From Mycobacterium parmense (lineage in GTDB: Bacteria > Actinomycetota > Actinomycetes > Mycobacteriales > Mycobacteriaceae), in the NCBI RefSeq assembly GCF_010730575.1, contig NZ_AP022614.1, positions 3,906,001-3,970,000 on the forward strand: 64,000 bases of DNA, read 5' to 3'. Positions 1 to 9,268 of the stretch are shown piece by piece. The notes beneath the pieces were generated by a model, which was not told where the DNA came from, searched no databases, and worked only from the letters and a program-made list of their open reading frames with translations. The position numbers and the translations under genes were made by a program. Each line of letters begins with the position of its first letter. Position 1 is the first letter of the stretch.

Positions 1-1131
1 GTTCACCCGGGGCAGGTTCTCCGGATAGATGTAGGGGTTGGGCGCCCCGCCCACCAGGCCCGCGACGCCACCGAGGCCCATCGTCAGCAACGCGACCGTC
101 GCCAGCGACAGCGGGTTGGCCACCAGCCCCAGACCCGACAGCGCCTGGGTGTGGCTGTTGAGCGAGTAGCCGTTGCCGCCGAGGAACGCGGCGGCTTTGG
201 GCTCGATGTCGTGGTAGTTGCGCAGCGTGCAGTAGATGGCCGGGCTGTAGGTGTCCAACAGCTGGGCCGAGGGCACCAGGTCGGTGGCCCCGCGCGCCAG
301 ATACGGCCCGCCCCGGTTGAAGATGTCGGCACCGGTATTACCGAACCCGGCCGCCGCCAACAACGCCTGATCCAAATCCTTCTGATTGGCATTGATCGAA
401 CGCGCCGTGACCACCGCATTATTCAAAAAATCGAACAGATCCGGCGAGGCCTTCGCATACGTGTCCCCCAACGCCGCCAACGCCGCAATATCCCGACGCG
501 CCTGCGGCATCTGCGGATTGACATCATCGAGGACCGCGTTGGCGTTGACCACCGACTGCCCCAACTTCTCACCCAACCCCGCCAACGACTGCGCCGCCGC
601 GCTCAACGTCAAATTCAGCTTGACCGGATCCACCTTCTGCGCAATCGAGGTCACCGTCTCAAACAACGTATTGATCTCGGTGGTCACCGACCGCGCATCA
701 ATCACCGTCTGCGGCGAAATCCGCTGCGGCGACGGGCTCTTCGGCGTCGTCAACGACACATACTTCCCACCGAACACCGTCGTGGCCTTGATATCGGCGG
801 TCACATTCGCCGGAATCAACGACAAATACCGCGGATAGACATCCAACGTGAACTTCGCCCCCGGCCTACCATCACGCACGACCTCCGAAATCGAGGCCAC
901 CCGGCCGATCTCCACCCCGTTATAAGTCACCTTCGACCCCGGATCCATCACCAACCCGGCCCGCGACGCCACCATCGTCAACTTCGTCTTCGGCGTGAAA
1001 TCACCCCGAAACTGCCCATACACCAGGACCAGCACCACCGCACCGACGATCAGCAGCGCGATCCCGGCCAGCTTGTAGGGCGGGTTGCGCGGGGCGTTGA
1101 CCTTGCCGGGGCCTCTCACGGGTGCCGTCAT
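1..1131 (-). CDS. mce1A: Mce-family lipid-import protein Mce1A (3' end cut off by window)
   Basis: The first 377 codons are present and the frame runs off the left edge; the M. tuberculosis protein is about 454 residues, so some 75 residues are missing. A hydrophobic anchor lies at about residues 20-42 and is followed by an MCE domain at about 45-125 (DPGSKVTYNGVEIGRV). The rest is helical. Mce proteins form the periplasm-spanning tube that feeds lipids to a YrbE permease; the mce1 system is linked to fatty and mycolic acid import. The ATG lies 4 bases after the yrbE1B stop, so it is the third gene of the permease operon. The assignment to mce1 rather than another mce locus rests on the fadD5 and mce1R neighbours. 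Confidence 0.93.
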   Translation of the reverse strand, partial: MTAPVRGPGKVNAPRNPPYKLAGIALLIVGAVVLVLVYGQFRGDFTPKTKLTMVASRAGLVMDPGSKVTYNGVEIGRVASISEVVRDGRPGAKFTLDVYPRYLSLIPANVTADIKATTVFGGKYVSLTTPKSPSPQRISPQTVIDARSVTTEINTLFETVTSIAQKVDPVKLNLTLSAAAQSLAGLGEKLGQSVVNANAVLDDVNPQMPQARRDIAALAALGDTYAKASPDLFDFLNNAVVTARSINANQKDLDQALLAAAGFGNTGADIFNRGGPYLARGATDLVPSAQLLDTYSPAIYCTLRNYHDIEPKAAAFLGGNGYSLNSHTQALSGLGLVANPLSLATVALLTMGLGGVAGLVGGAPNPYIYPENLPRVN

Positions 1132-1135
1132 CGCG

Positions 1136-2005
1136 CTATACCGTCAGCGCGAAGTTGGGGTTGACGCCGTAGAGCGCCAACGCGGCGGCCAGAACGACAA
1201 CCTGCACCGACACCAGCGAGAAGCGCATCGACCGGCCGACCGCCTCTCCCACGCCGACGGGCCCACCGCCGGCGTCGTAGCCGTAGAAGCAGTGGGTGAT
1301 CATCACGACCGCGGTGATGATGATGGCTTCGAGGAAGGACCAGAACACGTCGTCGGGACGCAGGAACGTCCGGAAGTAGTGCTCATAGGTGCCGTGGGAT
1401 TGCCCGTAGATGACCGTCGTGGTGATCTGCGGCGACAAGAACGACATGATCATGGCCAGCGCGTAGAGCGGGATGATCACGACCAGCCCGGCCATGATGC
1501 GGGTGGCCGCCAGGAACGAGACCGACTTGATACCCATCACTTCCAGGGCGTCGATCTCTTCGCTGATGCGCATCGCGCCCAGCTCCGCCGTGGCGCCGGC
1601 GCCGACCGTGGCGGCCATCGCGATGCCGGTGACGACGGGCGCGGCGATGCGCACGTTGATCAGCGCGGCAAAGAAGCCGGTGAAGGCCTCGACCCCGATA
1701 TTGCCCAGGGAGGCGAAACCCTGGATGGCGACCAGTGAGCTGCCGGATAGGGTCACGAAGCCGACGATTGCGACGGTGCCGCCCACCACGGCCATGGCGC
1801 CGGTGCCCATGCCGATCTGCGCGATCAGGCGCAGCGTCTCCTTGCGGTAGTTGCGCAGCGCATGCGGGATGTGGCCGACGGCGACCGTCCCGAACCAGGC
1901 CATCTGCCCGATGTCGTCGACCGCGCGGATGGCGGCGCCGCCGTAGCGGTTGAGGTTTTCGATGGAACGCGGGAAGCGCGCGCGCAGGACGGCGGATGTC
2001 GACAT
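1136..2005 (-). CDS. yrbE1B: MlaE/YrbE-type ABC permease YrbE1B
   Basis: A 289-residue membrane protein of the MlaE permease family, with about five or six hydrophobic segments and the conserved cytoplasmic stretch EEIDALEVMGIKS, which in this family contacts the ATPase. It should pair with YrbE1A to form the inner-membrane channel of the mce1 lipid importer. Its ATG is one base past the yrbE1A stop and its stop is 4 bases before mce1A, so the three genes are one translationally linked unit. Length and order match the M. tuberculosis mce1 operon. Confidence 0.95.
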   Translation of the reverse strand: MSTSAVLRARFPRSIENLNRYGGAAIRAVDDIGQMAWFGTVAVGHIPHALRNYRKETLRLIAQIGMGTGAMAVVGGTVAIVGFVTLSGSSLVAIQGFASLGNIGVEAFTGFFAALINVRIAAPVVTGIAMAATVGAGATAELGAMRISEEIDALEVMGIKSVSFLAATRIMAGLVVIIPLYALAMIMSFLSPQITTTVIYGQSHGTYEHYFRTFLRPDDVFWSFLEAIIITAVVMITHCFYGYDAGGGPVGVGEAVGRSMRFSLVSVQVVVLAAALALYGVNPNFALTV

Positions 2006-2006
2006 G

Positions 2007-2822
2007 TCAGTGTCCCGTTCCGAATCGCACGCCGATCGTCGTCAGCACGACGTTGACCGCGTAGAGCGCGACCACGCACAGCACCACCGTTTCGTTGACG
2101 GCGGTGCCCAGCCCCTTGGAGCCGCCGCGCACGGTCAGACCGCGGAAGCACCCGACCAGTCCGGCGATCAGTCCGAAAGTCGCCGCTTTGATCGTCGCGA
2201 TGATCACCTCGGGCAGACCGGTGATGGTGGTCAGGGTGGCCAGGTAGGCCCCGCCCGACACGTTCTGCAGGTAAACGCCGAACAGGTAGCCGCCCACCAG
2301 CCCGACGGTGATCACCAGGCCGTTGAGCAGCGTGGCGACCAGGGTCGCGGCGATCACGCGGGGCACCACCAGCCGGTGGATGGGGTCGATGCCGAGCACC
2401 TCCATCGCGTCGATCTCCTCGCGGATGGTGCGGGCACCCAGATCCGCGCAGATCGCCGTGGACCCGGCGCCGGCGACCACCAGCACCGTGGTCAGCGGGC
2501 CCAGCTGGGTCACCGCACCGATCGCGGCCCCGGCACCCGACAGGTCGGCCGCGCCGAACTGAGCCAGCAAAACGTTGAGGGTGAAGATCAACAGGACGGT
2601 CAGCGGGATCGACACCATGATCGTCGGCAGGAACGCCACCCGCATGATGAACCAGCACTGCTGGATGAACTCGCGCCACTGGAACGGCCACCGGAACAAC
2701 GCCCGCCCGGTCAGCACGCACATGCGGAAAAAACCGCCGATGAGGGTCAGCGGCGTCTGCAGTTGGTCGCGCACGTAGCTGACCAGGTAGGGGCCGCGTC
2801 GACTCGTCGACGTTGAAGTCAC
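2007..2822 (-). CDS. yrbE1A: MlaE/YrbE-type ABC permease YrbE1A
   Basis: A 271-residue MlaE-family permease carrying EEIDAMEVLGIDPIHR, the coupling-helix signature shared with YrbE1B. A longer frame opens at 2864, but I choose the GTG at 2822: it is preceded by GAGGGGG at good spacing, and it gives an N-terminus close to the M. tuberculosis protein, which starts just before YVRDQLQTPLTL. It is the first gene of the yrbE1A-yrbE1B-mce1A unit. It is separated from fadD5 by 215 bases, so it may have its own promoter as well as read-through from fadD5. Confidence 0.93.
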   Translation of the reverse strand: MTSTSTSRRGPYLVSYVRDQLQTPLTLIGGFFRMCVLTGRALFRWPFQWREFIQQCWFIMRVAFLPTIMVSIPLTVLLIFTLNVLLAQFGAADLSGAGAAIGAVTQLGPLTTVLVVAGAGSTAICADLGARTIREEIDAMEVLGIDPIHRLVVPRVIAATLVATLLNGLVITVGLVGGYLFGVYLQNVSGGAYLATLTTITGLPEVIIATIKAATFGLIAGLVGCFRGLTVRGGSKGLGTAVNETVVLCVVALYAVNVVLTTIGVRFGTGH

Positions 2823-3037
2823 CGCTGCCCCCTCAAACCTGCGCCGCGTGGTCGTGAACGCCACCGCGGATCGTGTTGCATGCCCCCGCTTTGCCCCGAT
2901 CCCCGGTGTGTGATCATCGGCTCCCTACTCGCTGGTAGTAACGGAGACCACAGGAATGTACCCGATGGCCAACCACGTGTGAACCGCATCCGCACAATTA
3001 ACCCTTCGTCAACAACGGGCGAACGTTACAGTATCGG
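2823..3037. promoter_or_regulatory. fadD5-yrbE1A intergenic region
   Basis: This 215-base gap inside the mce1 locus is unusually long for the operon and AT-richer than its surroundings near 2980-3050. No credible ORF is present. It may hold an internal promoter for yrbE1A, but I could not assign clear -10 or -35 boxes. Confidence 0.3.
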
Positions 3038-4699
3038 TCAACTTTCTCCCCCCGCCGTGTGATTGCCTGTGGCAGAACAACTTTCGCTTGAAACCGCGGC
3101 CCCGTAGCGGGCGCGTAGTTCAGTCTTGAGCACCTTTCCGGCCGGGTTCCGGGGTAGTGCGTCGACGATTTCGAGCGCCTTGGGATGCTTGTAGCGCGCG
3201 AGCCGCTCGGTCAGGAAATCCGCCAGGTCTTCGAGGCGCAGCTCGTCGGCAGCCACGGCGGCGACCGCGATGGGCACCTCTCCCCACTTGTCGTGGGCCC
3301 GCCCGATGACGGCGACCTCGACGATGCCGGGATGGCTGGCCAGGACGTTCTCGACCTCGGCGCAGTAGATGTTCTCGCCGCCGGAGATGATCATGTCCTT
3401 CTTGCGGTCCACCACCCAGACGTAGCCTTCCTCGTCCATCCGGACGAGGTCTCCCGAGTGAAACCAGCCGCCGGCGAACGCCTCCGCCGTAGCCTGCGGG
3501 TTGTTCCAGTAGCCGCTCATCAATGTTGGTGCGCGATATACGATTTCGCCGACTTCGCCAATCGGCACATCGTTCATGTTCTCGTCGACCACCCGGGCGG
3601 CGACCGTCGGGATGACTTTGCCGACTGACCCGCGTTTACGGATCGCGTCCTCCCCCAGCAACATGCACGTGACCGGTGACATCTCGGTCTGGCCGAAGGC
3701 CGCCAGTATCTGCGTGCCGGGGAACGTCGCCGACATCTCACGCAACAACGCGTCCGGCGCCGGCGCCGCCCCCCAAGACATCACGCGCAGCCGGAGGTCG
3801 CGGGGGCGCGCGCGTTGCTCGGCGCACACGGCCTGCCACTGGGCGGGCACCAGGAAGAGGCCGGTGACTTTCTCTTCGGCCAGCACGTCGAGCAGCTGGC
3901 CGGGGTCGAACGCGCCCAGCGGATAGATCACCGTCGGGGTGCCCAGCAGCATCCCGCTCAGGAGGTTGCCGATCCCGGCGATGTGAAAGAACGGGACGCC
4001 GATGAAACCGACGTCGCTGTTGATGTCGGCGCCGTTGGTGTAAAGCCCGCTCATCGTCTGGCCGGTCAGGTTGGTGTGGGTCAGCACGGCGCCTTTCGGC
4101 CGGCCGGTGGTGCCCGAGGTGTACATGATCAGTGCGGGCGCGTCGTTCGGGATGTCGGGCATCTCCACCTCACCGGCAGATCCTTCGCGCTCGGCGATGA
4201 TGTCCTCGTAGCCCGGCATGCTGTCTTCGGTCGATCCGCCCGCCACGACGATCAGGTCCAGCAGTGGCTGGATCTCCCTGACCCTCGCCGCGACGGGGGC
4301 GAGCACCTCTTCGGTGATCACCGCCCGGGCCTCACAGTCCTCGACCAGGAATGCGATCTCGGCCGCGGTGAGCCGGAAGTTCAACGGGACGGCGATGGCC
4401 CCGAGCATGTTGACCGCCAACACCGACTCGACGAACTCCGTGCGGTTGAGCATCAGAATCATCACCCGGTCGCCGAAGCCGACCCCTCGGCGGCTCAGCG
4501 CGCCGGCCAGCGCCGCCACCCGGCGCCGAAGTTCACCCCACGTGACGGTCCTGCCCAGAAATCGCAGCGCCGTCGCCCCGGGTTGCATGAGCGCATGGCG
4601 TTCCAGTTGGTTCACCCAGTTCTGGCGACGAGCCCGGTACGGCTGCTCCGTGGCGGGTTCGGACCCCTGGGTGCGATGGCTGGCCAATTGCGCGGTCAA
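3038..4699 (-). CDS. fadD5: Fatty-acid--CoA ligase FadD5
   Basis: An ANL-superfamily acyl-CoA/acyl-AMP ligase of 553 residues. The P-loop-like motif YTSGTTGRPKG is at residues 193-203; the A8-type region WFHSGDLVRMDEEGYVWVVDRKKD and the lysine-bearing C-terminus PRNPAGKVLKTELR are intact. FadD5 of the mce1 locus is thought to activate fatty acids brought in by the Mce1 transporter. The frame is open upstream to 4870, but I choose the TTG at 4699: AAGGGAAG lies 7 bases before it, and the product then starts TAQLASH and has the family length. It faces mce1R across a 161-base gap. Confidence 0.95.
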   Translation of the reverse strand: MTAQLASHRTQGSEPATEQPYRARRQNWVNQLERHALMQPGATALRFLGRTVTWGELRRRVAALAGALSRRGVGFGDRVMILMLNRTEFVESVLAVNMLGAIAVPLNFRLTAAEIAFLVEDCEARAVITEEVLAPVAARVREIQPLLDLIVVAGGSTEDSMPGYEDIIAEREGSAGEVEMPDIPNDAPALIMYTSGTTGRPKGAVLTHTNLTGQTMSGLYTNGADINSDVGFIGVPFFHIAGIGNLLSGMLLGTPTVIYPLGAFDPGQLLDVLAEEKVTGLFLVPAQWQAVCAEQRARPRDLRLRVMSWGAAPAPDALLREMSATFPGTQILAAFGQTEMSPVTCMLLGEDAIRKRGSVGKVIPTVAARVVDENMNDVPIGEVGEIVYRAPTLMSGYWNNPQATAEAFAGGWFHSGDLVRMDEEGYVWVVDRKKDMIISGGENIYCAEVENVLASHPGIVEVAVIGRAHDKWGEVPIAVAAVAADELRLEDLADFLTERLARYKHPKALEIVDALPRNPAGKVLKTELRARYGAAVSSESCSATGNHTAGGES

Positions 4700-4860
4700 C
4701 TGAACACTTCCCTTCACTCGCGCACCGCTTGCGACAGGTTGATATTTGATAAAACATAGTGTTGTCTGGGTCACATTATGACCTAGGGCGGCCGCCTGAC
4801 AACCCCCGTGACAACTTCGATAGCACCCCAGCCACGCCTCCGAAAGTCCTGGCAGCACAC
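4700..4860. promoter_or_regulatory. Divergent fadD5/mce1R promoter region with inverted repeat
   Basis: The gap between the divergent starts of fadD5 and mce1R is AT-rich around 4740-4780. It contains the inverted repeat GGTCA-CATTA-TGACC at 4769-4783. GntR/FadR-type regulators such as Mce1R bind short dyads in their own promoter regions, so this is a reasonable candidate operator. The link to Mce1R is inference from position. Confidence 0.5.
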
Positions 4861-5547
4861 GTGAACGCACCGATATCTACGCCGCCGAGGAGCCGACGAC
4901 GCCTGCGCCGGGCCCAGCTGTCGGACGAGGTGGCGGGTCACCTGCGGGCGGCGATCATGTCCGGCACGTTGCGGCCGGGCACCTTCATCCGCCTCGACGA
5001 GACGGCCGCCGAGCTCGGGGTCAGCGTCACTCCGGTACGTGAGGCCCTGCTGAAGCTGCGCGGCGAGGGCATGGTGCAGCTCGAGCCGCACCGCGGTCAC
5101 GTGGTGCTACCCCTGACCCGCCAGGACATCGAGGACATCTTCTGGCTGCAGGCAACGATCGCGCGGGAATTGGCGGCCGCGGCCACCGAGCACATCACCG
5201 ACGCCGACATCGACGAGCTCGAGCACATCACCGACACGCTCGCCGCGGCCGTCGGGTCCAGCGATACCGATACCATCGCCGGCCTGGAGTTCGCCTTCCA
5301 CCGCGTCTTCAATCAGGCCGGCGGGCGGATCAAATTGGCGTGGTTCCTGCTCAACGCGGCGCGCTACATGCCGGTGCAGGTGTACGCCGGCGACCCGGAA
5401 TGGGGTGCGGCCGCCGTCAACAACCACCGGCAGCTGATCGCCGCGCTGCGCCGACGCGACGCCGCCGCCGTGGTCGAGCACACCGTGTGGCAGTTCACCG
5501 ACGCGGCCGAACGGCTGACGGAGTTACGCGACCGCCTGGGGATCTAG
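4861..5547 (+). CDS. mce1R: GntR/FadR-family repressor Mce1R
   Basis: A winged helix-turn-helix of GntR type at about residues 15-83 (LSDEVAGHLRAAIMSG, LRPGTFIRLDETAAELGVS, TPVREALLKLRGEGMV) is followed by an all-helical FCD effector domain with a likely metal- or ligand-binding set (AFHRVFNQ, NNHRQLIAALRRRD). In M. tuberculosis this protein represses the mce1 operon. The start is uncertain: the frame is open from a GTG at 4759, but the GTG at 4861 gives the family-like N-terminus NAPISTPPRSRRRLRRAQ and 228 residues. The gene is divergent from fadD5. Confidence 0.9.
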   Translation: MNAPISTPPRSRRRLRRAQLSDEVAGHLRAAIMSGTLRPGTFIRLDETAAELGVSVTPVREALLKLRGEGMVQLEPHRGHVVLPLTRQDIEDIFWLQATIARELAAAATEHITDADIDELEHITDTLAAAVGSSDTDTIAGLEFAFHRVFNQAGGRIKLAWFLLNAARYMPVQVYAGDPEWGAAAVNNHRQLIAALRRRDAAAVVEHTVWQFTDAAERLTELRDRLGI

Positions 5548-5645
5548 CGGCGATCGCGAGCGCGGCGCAGCCGGGCGAAGCGGGTCGCCGCGCTCAGGCC
5601 CAGCGGCGATCGCGAGCGCGGCGCAGCCGGGCGAAGCGGGTCGCC
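5546..5645. repeat. Tandem pair of identical 44-bp repeats
   Basis: Two perfect copies of a 44-base GC-rich sequence occupy 5546-5589 and 5602-5645, 56 bases apart, between the convergent mce1R and SRPBCC genes. The first copy begins in the mce1R stop codon. Each copy contains short self-complementary stretches (GGCGATCGC) and may act as a transcription end signal or be a dispersed mycobacterial intergenic repeat. I found no further copy in this window. Confidence 0.85.
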
Positions 5646-5660
5646 CGGCCCCCGTCGACC

Positions 5661-6098
5661 TCAGGCCGAGAGCTGCTCGGCGCGTTGCTTGAGGTTCTCG
5701 GCGAGGTGGTCGAGGACCTGGTTGAGCATCTGCTTGACCATCGGCGCGGGTATCGGCATCGAGGTCTCGACGTCCATGTCCACCGTCAGCAGGCTCGACG
5801 TACCGGCCTCCACCACGCTGAACAGCTGCTCCTGCTTGGAGAACAGGTCACCCTGCTGCAGGACGGTCTGGATCTGGTTCTCCCCGGGGTAGTACACCGC
5901 CTGGATGAAGGTGCTCTGCATCCCTTGCACGTCGGTGTCGAGCCGCAGTTGGCTGGGGCGCCCATCGTCGTAGCGGGCGAGCACCCAGGTGCCCTTGATC
6001 CCCTCGTTCCACTGCGGGTAGGCCTCGAAGTCGGCGACGATGGCCATGATCGACGCGGGGTCGGCGCTGACTTCGACGGTCTTGCTCAAAACTGGCAT
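5661..6098 (-). CDS. SRPBCC (START/Bet v1-like) protein, TB18.5/Rv0164 homologue
   Basis: A 145-residue single-domain SRPBCC protein (MPVLSKTVEVSADPASIMAI at the start, then AVYYPGENQIQTV and a C-terminal long helix ending AENLKQRAEQ). This fold makes a hydrophobic pocket for lipids or other apolar ligands; the exact ligand is unknown. The frame is open to 6170, but the ATG at 6098 matches the expected domain start. It lies tail-to-tail with mce1R, as TB18.5 does in H37Rv, and is last in a run of minus-strand genes coming from the accessory block. Confidence 0.85.
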   Translation of the reverse strand: MPVLSKTVEVSADPASIMAIVADFEAYPQWNEGIKGTWVLARYDDGRPSQLRLDTDVQGMQSTFIQAVYYPGENQIQTVLQQGDLFSKQEQLFSVVEAGTSSLLTVDMDVETSMPIPAPMVKQMLNQVLDHLAENLKQRAEQLSA

Positions 6099-6173
6099 TG
6101 GCGAAGCATAGCGGGGCCGGCGGTGCGCGCTGCCAGCGCGGCCGGGCCGAAAGGGTCGGCGTCGCGCCACATC

Positions 6174-6635
6174 TCAGGCTGATGGCGCAACTGACGCCGT
6201 CGACAACAGGGCGCGGATGGCGTCGGGAATCGGGACGGGCTTGCGGCTGACCCGATCGACGTAGACGTGCACCCAATGACCCAGCGCGGTGATCGGCGCC
6301 GCTTCCGTCGGGCGGAACACCCCCAGCCGGTAGGTGACGCTGCTGCGGCCCAGCCGCGTCACCGCGAGCCCCACCACGAGCCCCTCCGGGAAATGCAGTT
6401 CGGAGAAGTAGCGGCAGCCCGACTCGGCGACGATGCCCAGGGCCGGAGTGGTGAGGGGTTCGAGGCCGGTGCCGGTGTTGATCCACGCGTTGATCGCGGT
6501 GTCGAACAGTTGGTAGTACACCGCATTGTTGAGGTGACCGAACATGTCGTTGTCGGCCCACCGCGTTCCCACCGGCCACAGCACCGGGAAATCGTCACTG
6601 GTGAGCCCGTCCGGGGCGGGCGGAACCGAAGTCAT
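6174..6635 (-). CDS. Hotdog-fold acyl-CoA thioesterase (4HBT), Rv0163 homologue
   Basis: A 153-residue 4-hydroxybenzoyl-CoA-thioesterase-like protein. The signature WADNDMFGHLNNAVYYQLFD at about residues 26-45 contains the catalytic-type Asp and the G-H-x-N-N turn. It should hydrolyse short or aromatic acyl-CoA esters; the substrate is not predictable. It is 9 bases downstream of the iron alcohol dehydrogenase gene and 75 bases before the SRPBCC gene. This gene is the left conserved border of the accessory block. Confidence 0.9.
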   Translation of the reverse strand: MTSVPPAPDGLTSDDFPVLWPVGTRWADNDMFGHLNNAVYYQLFDTAINAWINTGTGLEPLTTPALGIVAESGCRYFSELHFPEGLVVGLAVTRLGRSSVTYRLGVFRPTEAAPITALGHWVHVYVDRVSRKPVPIPDAIRALLSTASVAPSA

Positions 6636-6644
6636 GCGTCCTGA

Positions 6645-7946
6645 CTACCAGTACCGCATCGCTTGCCGAAACAGTTCCGCCAGAACCGGTTTGGTCATCT
6701 CCCTCGGAGCGTTTTGCAGGAGACGCTGCTGGGGAAGGGCGCCCTCGGTCAGGGCGGCCACATCGTCGTCGGTGTAGCCCACCCCGCCGAGCCCGTTCGG
6801 CATCCCCACCGCCCGCATGATGCGGATGAGCTCGCCCGCGAGCACCTCGCCGGCATCCGGCGCACCGGCCCCCCGCGTGTCAGCCCCGAGCAGTCGCGCG
6901 CCCTCCAGGTGCCGCTCGGGGCTCGCCTGCGCGGTGAACCGGAACGACGACGGCGCGTTGAGGATGACGGCCATGCCATGCGGCACCAGCGGCTCGTCGG
7001 CGGGGTAGCCCGAGGGCCGGAAGTCACGCACCAGCCCCGCCACCGCATAGGCCATGCCGTGCGGTGCGTGGACGCCGGCGTTGCCGAACGCGATGCCGGC
7101 AAGCGTTGCCGCCCACATCATCTGCTCGCGGGCCTCGCGGTCGGAGGCGTCGTGGACCGCACGTTGCAGGAACTGCCCCAACAGGCGTAGGGCCTCCCGG
7201 CAGCCCAGGTCGCTCCACGGATTGGCGCCCTGGCTCATCGGTCGAAGACTGGGCCGCTCCGGAGCGCGCCGCCGCAGGTAAGGCCGCGCGGTGTAGGACT
7301 CCAGCGCGTGTGACAGCACATCCAGCCCCGCGGCGGCGACGACCTCGGCGGGCAGGGTCGCGGTGCAGTCGGGGTCGACGATCGCCTCGGTGGGACGCAG
7401 CGCGTGCGACGCGATGCCCGTCTTCGCAGAGAGCGCCACGAGGTCGAAGATGGCGATGCCGGTGACCTCGCTGCCGGTGCCCGCCGTGGTGGGACACGCG
7501 ATATGCGGCCGCAGCGGGCCGGGTACGGGTTTGGCCTCCCCGACGGGTGCGTTGACGTAGGTCAGGAAGTCGGCGGGATGACTCGCATAAAGGTTGGCGG
7601 CCTTGCACGTGTCGATGACGGAGCCGCCACCCAACGACACGTAGCCATCGGGATTGCACTCCTGCGCGAAGCGCGCGGCCTCCGTGAAGGAGGCGTCGGT
7701 GGGCTCCACATGTACGTCGGTGTAGGTGATCACGTCGAGACCGGCCGCGACCAGGCAGTCGTGCGTCTTCGCGAAGATGGGCAGTTCGGCGATGCCGGCG
7801 TCGGTGAACAGCGCCACCCGCCGCAACCCCAGGGCGCCGGCCCGGTCGCCCACCTCGCCCAGGCAACCGCGGCCAAAGGTGACCCGCGACGAGTCGACGG
7901 TGAAGGCTTCGTCGCAGTCCCCGCGGGGGACATCGCAGCACGCCAT
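6645..7946 (-). CDS. Iron-containing alcohol dehydrogenase (hydroxyacid-oxoacid transhydrogenase type)
   Basis: A 433-residue group III (Fe-dependent) alcohol dehydrogenase. The nucleotide loop [15 protein letters not shown], the conserved [12 protein letters not shown] and the metal-site histidines in [12 protein letters not shown] and [14 protein letters not shown] are all present. Length and motifs fit the hydroxyacid-oxoacid transhydrogenase (ADHFE1) branch, which interconverts a hydroxyacid and a keto acid. The start at 7946 is secured by a strong AGGAGGAC 3 bases before the ATG region, although the frame is open upstream. It occupies the place of adhE1 (Rv0162c) in H37Rv, to which it is not related in sequence type. 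Confidence 0.9.
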   Translation of the reverse strand: MACCDVPRGDCDEAFTVDSSRVTFGRGCLGEVGDRAGALGLRRVALFTDAGIAELPIFAKTHDCLVAAGLDVITYTDVHVEPTDASFTEAARFAQECNPDGYVSLGGGSVIDTCKAANLYASHPADFLTYVNAPVGEAKPVPGPLRPHIACPTTAGTGSEVTGIAIFDLVALSAKTGIASHALRPTEAIVDPDCTATLPAEVVAAAGLDVLSHALESYTARPYLRRRAPERPSLRPMSQGANPWSDLGCREALRLLGQFLQRAVHDASDREAREQMMWAATLAGIAFGNAGVHAPHGMAYAVAGLVRDFRPSGYPADEPLVPHGMAVILNAPSSFRFTAQASPERHLEGARLLGADTRGAGAPDAGEVLAGELIRIMRAVGMPNGLGGVGYTDDDVAALTEGALPQQRLLQNAPREMTKPVLAELFRQAMRYW

Positions 7947-8011
7947 CCGTCCTCCTGAACCGGCCAACGCAACCTGAGGTTCCTGCCATCCTGTCAGACG
8001 GCGACGGGCGG

Positions 8012-9205
8012 CTACCTCGGGTGCAACGGCGCGACCGGTTCCACCCGGGTGTCGGGCAGCCGGTGGTTTTCGATGTAGTCCCAGCGGATCTGGTAGCCAA
8101 GCCCGGGCTGTTGGGGCACGGTGACGAAGCCGTCCGGGCCCAGCGGGTCGCAGGCCGCATCGAGATACGGCGGCGGGGTGTCGTAGCGGACCCCCGGGCC
8201 CAGCAGCCCCCGCTCGTAGTACTCGCAGACGTCCGCACTGGTGGCGCCGAGGACCTGCAGATTGCCGAACCCGCTCATGTGGATCTCGCACCGCATGCCG
8301 ACCGCCTCGCACATCCCCGCCAGCTTCATCGCACCGGTGATGCCCCCGCGCAGGACGTCGATGCGGCTGATGTCGGAGGCGTTGCGCAGGATCCAGTCCG
8401 CCCGGGTGTAGATGCCACCCTCGGCGATTTCCGGCGAGCAGATCGGGATGTCGAGTTCGGCCGCCAGTTTCACGTAGGACGCAACGCGGGATTCCGGCAT
8501 CGGGTGCTCGTACCAGTAGAAGTCGAGCCGCTCCAGCTCGCGGCCCACCCGCAGGGCTTCCGCGTAGGTCTCATATGTGCCCCACGGGTCGAACATGAGG
8601 ACCATCTGGTCGCCGACCGCCTCCCGAACCTTCCGGCACACCTCGATGTCCGAGTCGACGTACGACGGCCTGGGCAGCGCGGGCCGGCGTGTGAGGGGAT
8701 TCCAGTAGCCGTACGGATGGATCTTGTAGGCACGGTATCCCTGACGCCGGCATTCGGCGGCGTGGGCGGCATATTCGTCGGGCGATCCCAGGTTGTTGAA
8801 GCTGCTGGCGTAGGCCGCGACGCGGTCGCGCGCGCCGCCCAGCAGTTTGTACACCGGCAGCCCGGCAACCCGGCCCGCCAGATCCCACAGCGCGAGATCG
8901 ATTACACTGCACACATTTTCGGGAAGTTTGGCCGCCCACAGCTGCCGCCAGATCTCGTTGCGGTCCAGGGGGTCCTGGCCGGCGAGGAGGCCGCTGAGGA
9001 ATTGCCCGATCAGCGCCTGGTCGGCGGGCAGCAGGCCGTCCTGGTCGCCGTGAAAGTGGCCACCGAAGTAGTGGCCCTGTGCGCCCTCGTCGGTGAGCAC
9101 CGTGGTGACCGTCTGCACCACACGGTAATCGGTGGTCAGCTGGCCGAAAGAGATCCGGTCGACGAATGTCTCGAACGGCACCACTTGTAGGCCGGTGATC
9201 TTCAT
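8012..9205 (-). CDS. Enolase-superfamily enzyme (mandelate racemase/sugar-acid dehydratase group)
   Basis: A 397-residue enolase-superfamily protein: an N-terminal capping domain, then a TIM barrel with the K-x-H motif YKIHPYG, metal ligands in [16 protein letters not shown] and CSPEIAEGG, and a late histidine in CEIHMSGFG. These enzymes abstract the proton alpha to a carboxylate and commonly dehydrate hydroxyacids. In this cluster a role in dehydrating or isomerising a ring-opened hydroxyacid is plausible, but the substrate is unknown. Gaps of 65 and 63 bases separate it from its neighbours on the same strand. Confidence 0.88.
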   Translation of the reverse strand: MKITGLQVVPFETFVDRISFGQLTTDYRVVQTVTTVLTDEGAQGHYFGGHFHGDQDGLLPADQALIGQFLSGLLAGQDPLDRNEIWRQLWAAKLPENVCSVIDLALWDLAGRVAGLPVYKLLGGARDRVAAYASSFNNLGSPDEYAAHAAECRRQGYRAYKIHPYGYWNPLTRRPALPRPSYVDSDIEVCRKVREAVGDQMVLMFDPWGTYETYAEALRVGRELERLDFYWYEHPMPESRVASYVKLAAELDIPICSPEIAEGGIYTRADWILRNASDISRIDVLRGGITGAMKLAGMCEAVGMRCEIHMSGFGNLQVLGATSADVCEYYERGLLGPGVRYDTPPPYLDAACDPLGPDGFVTVPQQPGLGYQIRWDYIENHRLPDTRVEPVAPLHPR

Positions 9206-9268
9206 GAGCGCCGATTGTGCCGCCGGGCCGCGCGCCCGCAGTAGAGCCGAAGGTCCCGCACCCCGGTG

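Noticed and set aside
2880..3062. A 60-codon frame in the fadD5-yrbE1A gap
   Set aside because: No ribosome site, no recognisable domain, and it runs into the fadD5 3' end on the opposite strand.
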